Below are positions 1 to 8,684 of a stretch of 64,000 nucleotides of DNA, one piece after another. Within the stretch, counting starts at the first letter, position 1; the number at the start of each line of letters is the position of its first letter. The stretch comes from Opitutales bacterium (lineage in GTDB: Bacteria > Verrucomicrobiota > Verrucomicrobiia > Opitutales > Intestinicryptomonadaceae). The notes under the pieces are model-generated. The model made no database searches, was not told the origin of the DNA, and was given only the letters and a program-made list of their open reading frames with translations. The stretch is from NCBI GenBank assembly GCA_015061945.1, contig SUVP01000003.1:248001-312000 (forward strand), written 5' to 3'. The position numbers and the translations under genes are program-made.

Positions 1-479
1 TGAATATGGAAATCGCCACGGAGCGGAATGAGCGAAAGCATATCGGCATTGAGTGCGTACGCATGCAGAACGGCGAGTGTCTTGGGGTAGAGGTGCGATG
101 GCGTATCTTTGGGGATTTTCTTTTCAAATATTCTGAAGCAATAGCATTGTTCTCTGCCAAATTTTACTTTGAAAACGATTCTATTTTGTTCGAGTTTAAA
201 ATTTAGTGGAGTTCCGAAGGCTCGGTTAAAAAGTGTTCCGTCTATTTCAGACGCACCGTCGTCGCCAACAACTGTCAAAAATCCTTTTGCGACTTTGTCT
301 TTTAGGTTTGACGGGAAATTTATTGATACATCGTATTCTTTGCCTACTTCAAAAATTTTTTTCGACAAATTGAATCCAGCGACAACCGATTTATTTTCTG
401 CACCTGATAGGGATGTCGGTGAGAATGTAGCAATCGCACCAGCGGAGGCAATCTTCAATAAAAATGTTTTTCTGTTCAT
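1..479 (-). CDS. Exported PHP-domain (CehA/McbA-like) metallohydrolase, N-terminal part
   Basis: An open frame runs on the minus strand from an ATG at 479 to the window edge without a stop, giving about 159 residues. The start MNRKTFLLKIASAGA is a signal peptide with a twin-arginine-like character. It is followed by a beta-rich region of about 125 residues. The visible part ends in LRGDFHI at the very edge. RGDFHIH is the usual opening of a PHP metal-binding domain in CehA/McbA-type hydrolases, where the histidines bind metal. The catalytic domain itself lies outside the window, so the family call rests on this one motif. The gene diverges from rpsO across a 360-base spacer. A possible minus-strand promoter is TTGAAA, a 16-base spacer and TATTCT around 517-545. 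Confidence 0.6.
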   Translation of the reverse strand, partial: MNRKTFLLKIASAGAIATFSPTSLSGAENKSVVAGFNLSKKIFEVGKEYDVSINFPSNLKDKVAKGFLTVVGDDGASEIDGTLFNRAFGTPLNFKLEQNRIVFKVKFGREQCYCFRIFEKKIPKDTPSHLYPKTLAVLHAYALNADMLSLIPLRGDFHI

Positions 480-597
480 ATCTTAAAAAAATTATATAAA
501 AAGTAGGTAAAAACAAGAATATAAAACGTTAGATTTTTTTCAAAAAAAGCTTGCACACGCAATTTAAACCTACACTATATCTAAAAATAGGCGTTAG

Positions 598-839
598 AGT
601 ATCGAACGATATTTCGGGGTCGGGCTACCAAAAACCATAGGAACCATAATTAGCCGTGGGGGTTGTTAGTTTAATTTTCCCTTGTTTTTATTAGGGTGAA
701 ATACGATTTCTGGGGCATTTGCGAGATATTCCGCAATTCCTTCAAACGAAGGTTTAACGGTGTTTTCGGCGACGGGCTGAGAATTCGGATTACAAAGTTG
801 TATTCCCCAAAAAATTGCGAAAAATAGAAAGATAAAAAA
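598..839 (+). promoter_or_regulatory. Structured rpsO leader (candidate S15 autoregulatory region)
   Basis: The 360-base gap before rpsO holds no convincing gene. It contains several short inverted repeats: TATC/GATA around 600-611, GGCTA (623-627) with TAGCC (651-655), CCCT (679-682) with AGGG (693-696), CCTTC (739-743) with GAAGG (748-752), and an outer CCG/CGG at 731 and 760. S15 represses its own mRNA through leader structures in several unrelated bacterial groups, so such a role is plausible here. I do not recognise a named riboswitch or RNA family. A weak promoter (TTGCAC near 551, CTATAT near 575) may start the transcript. Confidence 0.4.
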
Positions 840-1112
840 ATGTCAAAACACAATACAATCGATAAAGCTGCTATCATCAAGGAATATCAGCTCTCTGACA
901 AAGATACAGGTTCATGCGAAGTTCAAATCGCAATTTTGAGTGCTCGCATTGCACACCTCACAAACCACTTGGCTTCAAATAAGAAAGACTTCCACTCACG
1001 TCGTGGTCTTATCGCTATGACAAGCCTCCGCAGAAAGCTCTTGAACTACCTCAAGGCTAACTCGCTCGATCGTTATAACAACATCATTCAACGTCTCAAG
1101 CTCCGTAAATAA
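840..1112 (+). CDS. rpsO: 30S ribosomal protein S15
   Basis: The 90-residue product has the full length of bacterial S15. It shows the family signature from [16 protein letters not shown] through [18 protein letters not shown] to the basic C-terminus [16 protein letters not shown]15 binds 16S rRNA early in assembly of the small-subunit platform. The ATG at 840 follows a weak purine-rich GAAAGA. A long structured leader precedes it. The rpsO-pnp order is widely conserved in bacteria, but here a strong terminator separates the two genes, so pnp probably also has its own promoter or depends on read-through. Confidence 0.97.
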   Translation: MSKHNTIDKAAIIKEYQLSDKDTGSCEVQIAILSARIAHLTNHLASNKKDFHSRRGLIAMTSLRRKLLNYLKANSLDRYNNIIQRLKLRK

Positions 1113-1140
1113 TGGTGCAAATGTTGAAATAATTTTTCAG

Positions 1141-1176
1141 AGGGCAAGCTTATTATTTGATAGGCTTGTCCTTTTT
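1141..1176 (+). terminator. Intrinsic terminator after rpsO
   Basis: AGGGCAAGC at 1141-1149 pairs with GCTTGTCCT at 1164-1172, with one G-U pair, and is followed directly by a run of T. Confidence 0.8.
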
Positions 1177-1296
1177 GATTTTTAGCAAAAATAATCTCGT
1201 ATTTTTGTTAAATTTTCGGGTTATCCGAACAAAAGAAAATCGCTGTAAAATCAGAACGTCCGATCCGTTCAACAGCACAAATAGGAAAGAATAAAA

Positions 1297-3429
1297 ATGG
1301 AACAACAATATAGCGTAGAGGTAAAAGACCTCGGCATAAAAATCTCGACAGGTACAATCGCAAAACAAGCGAATGGTTCTGTCACAATCTCACTCGGCGA
1401 AACTACTTTGTTAGTTAACGCCACAGCAGCTGGTGCACTCAGAGACGGGCAAGACTTCTTCCCATTGACAGTTGACTACCGCGAAACATACTCGGCTGCT
1501 GGTAAATTCCCTGGAGGCTATTTCAAGCGTGAAGGTCGTCCAAGCGAAAAGGAAATTCTTACATCGCGTCTTTGCGACCGTCCACTTCGTCCACTTTTCC
1601 CAAAAGGCTTTATGAACGAAGTTCAAGTTATCGGTTTGCTTCTCTCAGCCGATATGGTCAATGAGCCAGACATCCTTATGGTTAACGGTGCGTCTGCTGC
1701 TATGCTCATTTCTGATATTCCGTGGAACGGACCAGTTGGTTGCGTACGTCTCGGTGAAATCGACGGACAATTTGTTGTAAACCCAACTCACGAGCAAATG
1801 CTCGATTCAACTCTCGACCTCATTTACGTCGGTAACGAACGTGAAATGATGATGATTGAAGGTTCGGCTGAACAAATCCCAGTTGACCGTTTTGTTGAAG
1901 CCTTGGAATTTGCTCAAAACGAAATCCAAAAGATTATCGAAGCACAAAAGGAACTCGCAAGACTTTGTGGAAAACAAAAACGTGAATTCCCGCTTATCGT
2001 TTGCAAACCAGAAATCCTCGATATGTGCAAAGAATATGTCGGTGGACGTTTGCTCGACGCAGTATTCCAAGACAAGAAACTTCAACGCCAAGCAGATATC
2101 GATGCTTTGATGAACGAAACTGCTGAAGTTGTTAAGGAAAAAGTTGGCGAAGAAAACTTCGATATGGCACAAATCAAGATGGCTTTTGAAGTCTTGCAAG
2201 AAGAAGTTTATCGTGAAAATATCCTCGATGCAGGTAAGCGTTGCGACGGCAGAACTTATACAGATCTCCGCAAAATTTGGTGCAAAACAAATGTTCTCCC
2301 ACGTGTACACGGTAGTGCACTCTTCACTCGTGGCGAAACTCAAGCACTTGTAATGACGACTCTCGGCACAACTAAAGATGTTCAAGAACTCGATGGTTTG
2401 ACAGGTGGCACAAAACAAAAATCGTTCATCTTGCACTATAACTTCCCACCATACTCGGTTGGCGAAACTGGCCGTTTCGGTTCTCCAGGACGTCGTGAAA
2501 TCGGACACGGGAACCTTGCAGAACGTTCGCTCTTGCCAGTACTTCCATCAGAAGATGAATTCCCATACGCAATTCGTCTCGTATCTGAAATTATGGAATC
2601 GAACGGATCGACATCTATGGCATCTGTTTGCGGTGGTTGCTTGAGCCTTATGGACGCAGGCGTTCCGATTGAAACTCCTGTTGCTGGTATCAGCTGTGGC
2701 TTGGTAACTCGTTTCGACGAAAACGGAAAACTCCTCAAGCACGTTGTTCTCACCGACATCATCGGTGCTGAAGACCACTATGGCGATATGGACTTCAAAA
2801 TTTGCGGTACAAAAAATGGTATCACAGGCTTCCAGCTCGACCTCAAAATTCAAGGTTTGCCAATGGATATCGCAAAAGAAGCAATCTATCGCAACCGTGA
2901 TACGAGAATGCAAATTCTCGAAATTATGCAGTCTGAAATCGAAAAGCCAAATACAGATCTTAAGCCAACAGCTCCACGCATCAAGACAATGCAAATCGAT
3001 CCAGATAAAGTTGGTATGCTTATCGGACCAGGAGGAAAGAATATCCGCCGTATCGTCGAAGTGTCGGGAGCACAAATCGATATTGATGACGAAAACCCAG
3101 GTCGCGTACTCGTCTATGCAACAAGCTCGGCAAGTATGGATAGAGCAGTTTCTGAAATCGAACTTGTTACAGGCGAAATCGAAGTTGGTAAAACATATCG
3201 TGGTATCGTTCGTTCGATTAAAGAATTTGGTGCATTTGTTGAATGTCTCCCTGGAAAAGAAGGCTTGGTACACATTTCTGAACTTGCAGATTTCCGTGTA
3301 AACAAGACTGAAGACGTTTGCAAACTCGGCGACGAAATCAAAGTAAAGTGCATTGGTATCGACGATAAGGGTAGAGTGAAACTCTCACGTCGTGCAGCAC
3401 TTTTCGACGAACAAAACGCAAATAAATAA
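1297..3429 (+). CDS. pnp: Polyribonucleotide nucleotidyltransferase (PNPase)
   Basis: The 710-residue protein has the complete PNPase layout: two RNase PH-like halves joined by a helical linker, a KH domain from about residue 565 with the RNA-binding loop [11 protein letters not shown], and an S1 domain from about 627 to 701 ([19 protein letters not shown]). The second core carries [13 protein letters not shown] and the phosphorolytic-site region [20 protein letters not shown]. PNPase degrades mRNA from the 3' end by phosphorolysis and usually works with RNase E or a helicase. The ATG at 1297 is preceded by AGGAAAG at good spacing. It lies directly downstream of rpsO, the classical arrangement, and ends at its own terminator. 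Confidence 0.98.
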   Translation: MEQQYSVEVKDLGIKISTGTIAKQANGSVTISLGETTLLVNATAAGALRDGQDFFPLTVDYRETYSAAGKFPGGYFKREGRPSEKEILTSRLCDRPLRPLFPKGFMNEVQVIGLLLSADMVNEPDILMVNGASAAMLISDIPWNGPVGCVRLGEIDGQFVVNPTHEQMLDSTLDLIYVGNEREMMMIEGSAEQIPVDRFVEALEFAQNEIQKIIEAQKELARLCGKQKREFPLIVCKPEILDMCKEYVGGRLLDAVFQDKKLQRQADIDALMNETAEVVKEKVGEENFDMAQIKMAFEVLQEEVYRENILDAGKRCDGRTYTDLRKIWCKTNVLPRVHGSALFTRGETQALVMTTLGTTKDVQELDGLTGGTKQKSFILHYNFPPYSVGETGRFGSPGRREIGHGNLAERSLLPVLPSEDEFPYAIRLVSEIMESNGSTSMASVCGGCLSLMDAGVPIETPVAGISCGLVTRFDENGKLLKHVVLTDIIGAEDHYGDMDFKICGTKNGITGFQLDLKIQGLPMDIAKEAIYRNRDTRMQILEIMQSEIEKPNTDLKPTAPRIKTMQIDPDKVGMLIGPGGKNIRRIVEVSGAQIDIDDENPGRVLVYATSSASMDRAVSEIELVTGEIEVGKTYRGIVRSIKEFGAFVECLPGKEGLVHISELADFRVNKTEDVCKLGDEIKVKCIGIDDKGRVKLSRRAALFDEQNANK

Positions 3430-3474
3430 GCGAGATTAAACATCGAGCGTCGCTAAAACCCGACGCAAAAACAA

Positions 3475-3510
3475 AGAGACAAGCCGAGATAAGCTTGTCT
3501 CTTTTGTTTT
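3475..3510 (+). terminator. Intrinsic terminator after pnp
   Basis: AGAGACAAGC and GCTTGTCTCT form a perfect 10-bp stem around an 8-base loop, followed by a T-rich tail. Confidence 0.9.
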
Positions 3511-3530
3511 GAAGTTTTTTAATAAAAAGA

Positions 3531-3559
3531 TTGCATTAGTAATAGTGTTTTGAGATTAT
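3531..3559 (+). promoter_or_regulatory. Possible sigma-70 promoter for the lpxA operon
   Basis: TTGCAT at 3531-3536 and GATTAT at 3554-3559 are 17 bases apart, just after the pnp terminator and about 25 bases before the first ATG of the operon. The match is moderate. Confidence 0.35.
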
Positions 3560-3583
3560 TTTTTTGGAATTTTGCGGGAGATA

Positions 3584-5242
3584 ATGCAGTTTTTTGTCAA
3601 TTTTGTAATATCATTTTTGCGTCTTGTTGCGGGAGTTTTTGTTTTGATTCTTGCATCGGGAATACCTGCGTATTTTGTTGCAGTCGATAAAGAGGCAGTT
3701 GTTTCGGCTGGTAAGAAAACTTCTATGCCCATTGATGTTGCACGGATTTATTTTGATGGTGCAAAACTCTCAACTGCTATGCTTATTGCCAACGCTTCGG
3801 CAGAATCAGACGAGCTAAAATCGGCAGTGGATTCTTTATATAAATTGCATCCAAATTGGAAGATTGCAGGTGGCGATGAACCATTTTTTGATGCGTTTCA
3901 ATCGAGCCTATTTTCAAAAGATTCGCCACAACAAAATGGATATTCAGTTTACTCGATTTTGTCGCTTGGGGAAAATCGCAAAAAAATGTTAGATTTTTTG
4001 TCGCAATCGCAAACTGGGCTTGTCGCAAAATTTCTTGCGTTGCGTAAAATGACATCTGTCATTCTTCCGCCAGTTTACACATCGGCAGGTGCTCCGCTTG
4101 AATCGGCTTTGTTGACAAGTGCATTGCTTGCACAAACAGGCGACTTCACGCCAGCGTTTCTCAAAGACGTTTCTTATACCTTGAATTTGATGAAGGGCGA
4201 CTCGGCATCGAAAGAGCGATTCGAAAAATACTGCGTTGGGTTATTGACTCTTATGCGAGATATGGATTGGACACTTTTGCGTTCTTTCTTCCCGCATTTT
4301 AACTCGCTTGATGATGTATATGATTTTGCACGTGTGTATAAATCGGCAAAGACTGAAAGTTTGCGTAATGTATTTGCATCGGGCGTTTTGATGTGTGGCG
4401 ATGTCCGATTAACTTGCGATTATTTGCGTTCGGCAGACGAAGAAAAATGGCGAGACTTCGCATTTGCATTTCTCAATGGCGAGGGTGGTCTGAAATTTTT
4501 AATCGAACAAAATAAACCGATATATCGCACGAGTTGGGGGACATCTTGTATAGAGCCGATTGTGGAGCCTATCAAAGAATATTTTGGTGCGTTGGCGGTT
4601 GAATATCCACACGGACTCTTAACGTTAAAAGTAATCTTAAGCATATTTGGTGGATACCTTTTTATACGTGGATTATTGCGTTTGTTCGTGCCGAATAGAG
4701 ACACGCCGTCGTGGGCGTCTCCACTTGCGTTGGCTCGTGGATTTTTCCAAGGTGCGATAGTTTCGTTAGTATTTTTTATCTTGGTTGAACCTAACGCATT
4801 TAAGATAAAAGTAGACGATAATCCGCAACCAGAATTAAAATTTTCATTTGAAAAAATCGCAAACACAATACAGGAAGAAACTATGAAGTTTGAAACAGAT
4901 ACTGCAACTTTGTCGGCTATCGGACTATTTTTTGTCCTTCAGTTGACCGTCTATATTCTTGGCGTAATTCGCATTTGGTCGATTCGCAGAATAAATGCAC
5001 CTGCAAAGCTCAAACTAAAACTACTCGAAAACGAAGACAATTTGTTCGACCTCGGGCTTTATATCGGCTTGGCTGGGACAGTCGTGTCGCTCATATTGTT
5101 GTCGATTGGTATCGTTACAGCAAGTTTGATGGCGGCGTATGCGTCTACTCTCTTTGGGATTTTATTTACATCGATGATAAAAATCATACACGTCAGAAAA
5201 TATAAACGTCAGCTCATAATCGAAGCAGAAAAGGATAACTAA
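3584..5242 (+). CDS. Membrane protein of unknown function with ExbB/MotA-like C-terminus
   Basis: About 552 residues. An N-terminal membrane segment (FVISFLRLVAGVFVLILASG) leads to a region of about 300 residues that looks extracytoplasmic. Helices follow near 340-360 (LKVILSIFGGYLFIRGLLRL) and 385-400, and a last pair spans about 440-520. The final stretch, LYIGLAGTVVSLILLSIG and ASLMAAYASTLFGILF, resembles the paired helices of MotA/TolQ/ExbB proton-channel subunits, with a basic cytoplasmic tail. That resemblance is my inference, and no clear channel acid is obvious. I chose the ATG at 3584, with GGGAG just upstream, over an in-frame TTG at 3572 that lacks a ribosome-binding site. It lies 4 bases before lpxA, so it is probably co-transcribed with it and may serve the envelope. 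Confidence 0.75.
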   Translation: MQFFVNFVISFLRLVAGVFVLILASGIPAYFVAVDKEAVVSAGKKTSMPIDVARIYFDGAKLSTAMLIANASAESDELKSAVDSLYKLHPNWKIAGGDEPFFDAFQSSLFSKDSPQQNGYSVYSILSLGENRKKMLDFLSQSQTGLVAKFLALRKMTSVILPPVYTSAGAPLESALLTSALLAQTGDFTPAFLKDVSYTLNLMKGDSASKERFEKYCVGLLTLMRDMDWTLLRSFFPHFNSLDDVYDFARVYKSAKTESLRNVFASGVLMCGDVRLTCDYLRSADEEKWRDFAFAFLNGEGGLKFLIEQNKPIYRTSWGTSCIEPIVEPIKEYFGALAVEYPHGLLTLKVILSIFGGYLFIRGLLRLFVPNRDTPSWASPLALARGFFQGAIVSLVFFILVEPNAFKIKVDDNPQPELKFSFEKIANTIQEETMKFETDTATLSAIGLFFVLQLTVYILGVIRIWSIRRINAPAKLKLKLLENEDNLFDLGLYIGLAGTVVSLILLSIGIVTASLMAAYASTLFGILFTSMIKIIHVRKYKRQLIIEAEKDN

Positions 5243-5246
5243 TAAT

Positions 5247-6029
5247 ATGATTCATCCAACAGCAGTAATTGAAGATGGTGTTCAACTCGGCGAAAATGTA
5301 AAAGTTGGTGCTTATGCAGTGATTGAAAGCGGTGCAGTTATCGGCAATAATTGCGTAATCGAACATCACGCAAGCATCCGTGGATATGCGAGAATTGGCG
5401 ATAATTGCAAGATTGCATCGTTTGCGGTAATCGCTGGCGAGCCTCAAGATTTACACTTCGATTCTTCGATAAAATCGTACGTTGAAATTGGAGAAGGCTC
5501 GGTAATTCGTGAAGGCTCGACTATCCACCGTGCGACATTCCCAGAGATGTCGACTAAAATCGGTAAGAACGCACTCCTTATGGCAAACTCGCACATTGGG
5601 CACGATTGCGTTGTGGGCGACAATTACATTCAAGCGTGTTTTTCTGCTCTCGGCGGACACGTTCACGTTGGTAATGATGTTTTTGTAAGTGGTGGCGTTA
5701 TGATTCACCAACGTTGTCGCGTTGGCGAGGGCGTTATTATCAGTGGGAATGCCGCAATTTCAATGGATGTTCCACCGTACACAATGTCGTATGAACGCAA
5801 TTATTCGGCTGGATTAAATCTTATCGGTATGAATCGTCGCAAGATGCCACGCGAAGAAATTGCTGAAGTAAAATCGCTTTATATGCAGGTCTACAAGACG
5901 ACATCAGCTCGCAAAAATGCACTCGCTTTACTTGAAGCAGGTGTTGCAAAAACTCCAGCTGGAATAAAATTCCTCGAGTTCTTCAAAGAAGAAAAGCGTT
6001 ATATCGCACCACGCGAACGCAAGCAATAA
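5247..6029 (+). CDS. lpxA: UDP-N-acetylglucosamine O-acyltransferase
   Basis: The 260-residue protein is a left-handed beta-helix built of hexapeptide repeats (for example IGNNCVIEHHASI and VGDNYIQACFSALGG), followed by a helical C-terminal domain. The motif NSHIGHDCVVG places the expected catalytic base at His119, equivalent to His125 of the E. coli enzyme. LpxA transfers an R-3-hydroxyacyl chain from acyl carrier protein to the 3-OH of UDP-GlcNAc, the first step of lipid A synthesis in the cytoplasm. Its length matches the family. It sits between the membrane protein (4-base gap) and pdxA, whose ATG follows the lpxA stop directly. Confidence 0.96.
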   Translation: MIHPTAVIEDGVQLGENVKVGAYAVIESGAVIGNNCVIEHHASIRGYARIGDNCKIASFAVIAGEPQDLHFDSSIKSYVEIGEGSVIREGSTIHRATFPEMSTKIGKNALLMANSHIGHDCVVGDNYIQACFSALGGHVHVGNDVFVSGGVMIHQRCRVGEGVIISGNAAISMDVPPYTMSYERNYSAGLNLIGMNRRKMPREEIAEVKSLYMQVYKTTSARKNALALLEAGVAKTPAGIKFLEFFKEEKRYIAPRERKQ

Positions 6030-6950
6030 ATGGAAACGCAAAGAAAAAAACTTGCAATAACAATCGGCGATACTGCTGGTGTGGGGGCAGAGATAATCTT
6101 GAAGTGGGCAACCGAAAACCCCCATTTGCACGATGTTGTTGAGGTTATTGCCCACAAAGATTTTCTCGATAAATTGCCCGATTCAATCTCGAAAGTAAAA
6201 GTCGGTGCCGACGATTACAAAGCAGTTGCAGGTTCTCCAGATGCAGAAGGTGCAAAGATTGCCTTTGACGCACTCGAGCTTTCTGCAAAAGGTTGCAAAG
6301 ATGGGAAATATCGTGCTGTGATAACTGCACCAATCTCGAAATTTCAAATGAAAAAAGTCGGTTTTGACTTTGCTGGGCAAACCGAGTTTTTCGCAGACAG
6401 ATGGGGCGGTACACCTGTTATGGCGTTTGCTGGAAAAAAACTTTTGCTATCGCTTGTAACTTGGCACGAGCCTTTGCGAGATGTCCCAAACTCGATTGAC
6501 GAGGCAAAAATTACAAGGGCAGTTGAGTCGGCAAATGAGCTTGCTAAAAAAATTCGCAATGTAGAAAATCCACGCATAGCTGTTTGTGGACTCAATCCGC
6601 ACGCTGGCGAAGACGGTATTTTGGGAACAGAAGAACGCGATGTAATCGACCCAATTCTCGATAAACTCCGTGCTGAAAAATATCCGAATCTTTCAAAAGC
6701 ACTCCCTCCCGATACTGTTTTTGAGCGTACATTAAAAGGCGAGTTTGATAGCATTGTGTCGATGTATCACGACCAAGGGCTTGCTCCGCTGAAAGCATTA
6801 GAGTTTGATTGTGCGGTAAACGTTTCGATGAATTTAAAATTTTTGCGAACAAGTCCCGATCATGGAACAGGTTTTTCTATTGCGGGTAAGGGTATAGCGT
6901 CGGCAAATAGTTTTGCGTCGGCAGTCGAGTTGGCGTTAAAGTTGACGTAA
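6030..6950 (+). CDS. pdxA: 4-hydroxythreonine-4-phosphate dehydrogenase (PdxA family)
   Basis: The 306-residue protein starts with ITIGDTAGVGAEI, the PdxA N-terminal signature. It carries NPHAGEDGILGTEE and the metal and substrate motif MYHDQGLAPLKAL, then TSPDHGTGF near the C-terminus. PdxA oxidises 4-phosphohydroxy-threonine with NAD and a divalent metal in pyridoxal phosphate synthesis. PdxA2 homologues act on other four-carbon acid phosphates, but the lpxA-linked position and the motifs fit the vitamin B6 enzyme. Translation is probably coupled to lpxA because there is no space between the genes. A bidirectional terminator follows. Confidence 0.93.
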   Translation: METQRKKLAITIGDTAGVGAEIILKWATENPHLHDVVEVIAHKDFLDKLPDSISKVKVGADDYKAVAGSPDAEGAKIAFDALELSAKGCKDGKYRAVITAPISKFQMKKVGFDFAGQTEFFADRWGGTPVMAFAGKKLLLSLVTWHEPLRDVPNSIDEAKITRAVESANELAKKIRNVENPRIAVCGLNPHAGEDGILGTEERDVIDPILDKLRAEKYPNLSKALPPDTVFERTLKGEFDSIVSMYHDQGLAPLKALEFDCAVNVSMNLKFLRTSPDHGTGFSIAGKGIASANSFASAVELALKLT

Positions 6951-6966
6951 ACCAAATTTATCTCGC

Positions 6967-7005
6967 AAAAAAAAGATGACTTCGGTTATGAAGTCATCTT
7001 TTTTT
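6967..7005. terminator. Bidirectional terminator between pdxA and guaB
   Basis: GATGACTTC and GAAGTCATC form a perfect stem with GGTTAT as loop, flanked by A8 on the left and T-rich sequence on the right. It can stop both convergent genes. Confidence 0.9.
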
Positions 7006-7017
7006 GTCTTTTAGAAA

Positions 7018-8574
7018 TTATTTTGCTGGATTTTTTATTTCGATAATATCGTGTGGAGCCGATTCTTTTTGACCTGCACCAGTCAAGCGTGTGAAGCGTG
7101 CATTCTTGCGAAGGTCTTCAAGTGTGCGAGCTCCGAGATAACCCATACCACTTTGAATACCACCGACAAATGTGCGAAGTGTATCGTCAAGCGATGAGGA
7201 AACTTCTTTGAGAGCTTCAACACCTTCAGCAGTAACTTTATCTGTCTTAACTTTGAAATCGTGTCCATAGCGAGCAGCACTACCAGCCTTCATTGCTGCA
7301 AGGCTACCCATACCACGATATTGCTTATACATCTTGCCGTTAATTTCCATTACTTGACCAGGTGCTTCTGGGCAACCTGCAAGCAAACCACCACAAATCA
7401 TAGCATCAGCAAGAGTGAGAGCCTTAACCATATCGCCACTCTTTGTGATACCACCATCGGCGATTGTTCTTACGCCGAGTTTGCGAGCAGTTTTTGAGCA
7501 AACGTAAAGGGCAGTGAGCTGTGGAATACCAACGCCAGCTACTATACGAGTTGAACAAATCGAACCAGGACCTTGACCGATTTTGATAGCGTCGGCACCG
7601 CATTCAGCCAAGTATTCAACGCCAGCACCATTTGTTACGTTGCCACCGATAAGAGTCAAATCAGGGAATGCTTTGCGAAGTGCTTTTACTGTTGAACCAA
7701 CGCCTTCTGTGAAGCCGTGAGCTGTCGAAACTGCGGCGACATCAAGACCTTCGTCGACGAGTGCACCAACGTGTTCAATGATATTATTAAAGTCGAGCTT
7801 GCCGTCAGGTGTTCTCATCATTGCGATTGACGCACCGCAGAGCAAACGGAACTTCGAGTCGCGTGCATTTGTGCGTGGCGACGAACGTTCTTCAGAAATT
7901 CTTTCGATATCGCTGAGTGTGAAAAGACCACGGAGTTTATCGTCATCATCAACAACAAGGAGCTTATGTACGCCGAAGTGTTCGTCGAAGAAAGCGTCGG
8001 CAACTGCGATAGGGTCTGCACCGAGTTGGCTTTGCGAAACTGTGAATACGTCTTTGCGAGGTGTCATTGCCTTTTCGACACTCATAGATGCGTATCTATC
8101 TTTGACGATTGCACCAGGGAGCAAGCCGACAAGCTTGTTGTCTTTGTCTACAACAGGGAATGTACGGAATCTAAAATTGCGATCTGAAACGAGCTTGAGG
8201 ACATCGCCAATGAGCATTTCAGGAGCAACTTTAATTGGGTCTTGAATAAGACCATGTATATAATTTTTTACACGCGAAACTTCGAGGAGTTGTTCTTGTT
8301 GGCTCATATTGCAGTGGATAAGCCCCAAACCACCATTGCGTGCCATACCGATTGCCATTTGCGATTCCGTAACAGTATCCATATCTGACGAAATCATTGG
8401 GAGCGACAATGAAATAGAGTCGGAAAGAGTTGTGTCTGGGCGAGTGTCGCGTGGGAGTACATCGGAGTACTGCGTAGCGAGAGATACGTCGTCATAAGTG
8501 AGCCCGAAAGCTGCGTTTTGAGTGAAGAACGCATCAGCGTCCAAAAAGAATGTATCGTCTATATTATTACTCAT
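7018..8574 (-). CDS. guaB: Inosine-5'-monophosphate dehydrogenase
   Basis: About 518 residues with the IMPDH layout: a TIM barrel interrupted by a pair of CBS domains at about residues 115-235. The active-site loop is [17 protein letters not shown], with catalytic Cys near residue 340. Most family members read ICTTR here, so ICSTR is a conservative change. The flap RGMGSLAAM is present. The enzyme oxidises IMP to XMP with NAD, the committed step of GMP synthesis. I use the ATG at 8574 ([10 protein letters not shown]) rather than an upstream in-frame TTG at 8610, because GGGAAAA lies before the ATG. The gene diverges from the GH28-like gene. Confidence 0.95.
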   Translation of the reverse strand: MSNNIDDTFFLDADAFFTQNAAFGLTYDDVSLATQYSDVLPRDTRPDTTLSDSISLSLPMISSDMDTVTESQMAIGMARNGGLGLIHCNMSQQEQLLEVSRVKNYIHGLIQDPIKVAPEMLIGDVLKLVSDRNFRFRTFPVVDKDNKLVGLLPGAIVKDRYASMSVEKAMTPRKDVFTVSQSQLGADPIAVADAFFDEHFGVHKLLVVDDDDKLRGLFTLSDIERISEERSSPRTNARDSKFRLLCGASIAMMRTPDGKLDFNNIIEHVGALVDEGLDVAAVSTAHGFTEGVGSTVKALRKAFPDLTLIGGNVTNGAGVEYLAECGADAIKIGQGPGSICSTRIVAGVGIPQLTALYVCSKTARKLGVRTIADGGITKSGDMVKALTLADAMICGGLLAGCPEAPGQVMEINGKMYKQYRGMGSLAAMKAGSAARYGHDFKVKTDKVTAEGVEALKEVSSSLDDTLRTFVGGIQSGMGYLGARTLEDLRKNARFTRLTGAGQKESAPHDIIEIKNPAK

Positions 8575-8684
8575 AGTTGGTTGATTTTCCCTTATTTTAG
8601 GTAGAATCAATTTGCGAGGTTGTCAAACAAATTTTCAAATTTTTATTGTTGAAGCGCTCTCGTAAAAGACTTAACGTTTCTTTT

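Noticed and set aside
520-534. Half LacI-type operator (ACGTTAGA) near the PHP gene start
   Set aside because: Only one half of the palindrome matches; an 8-base match is expected by chance in a window this size.
598-660. tmRNA, SRP RNA or known riboswitch in the rpsO leader
   Set aside because: None of the conserved core sequences of these RNAs is present.
671-880. 69-codon minus-strand frame over the rpsO start
   Set aside because: It overlaps the rpsO start and its structured leader, with no ribosome-binding site or recognisable product.
1807-3273. Long open frames antisense to pnp (233 and 241 codons)
   Set aside because: They mirror the codon bias of pnp, have Cys- and Phe-rich nonsense composition, and pnp is certain.
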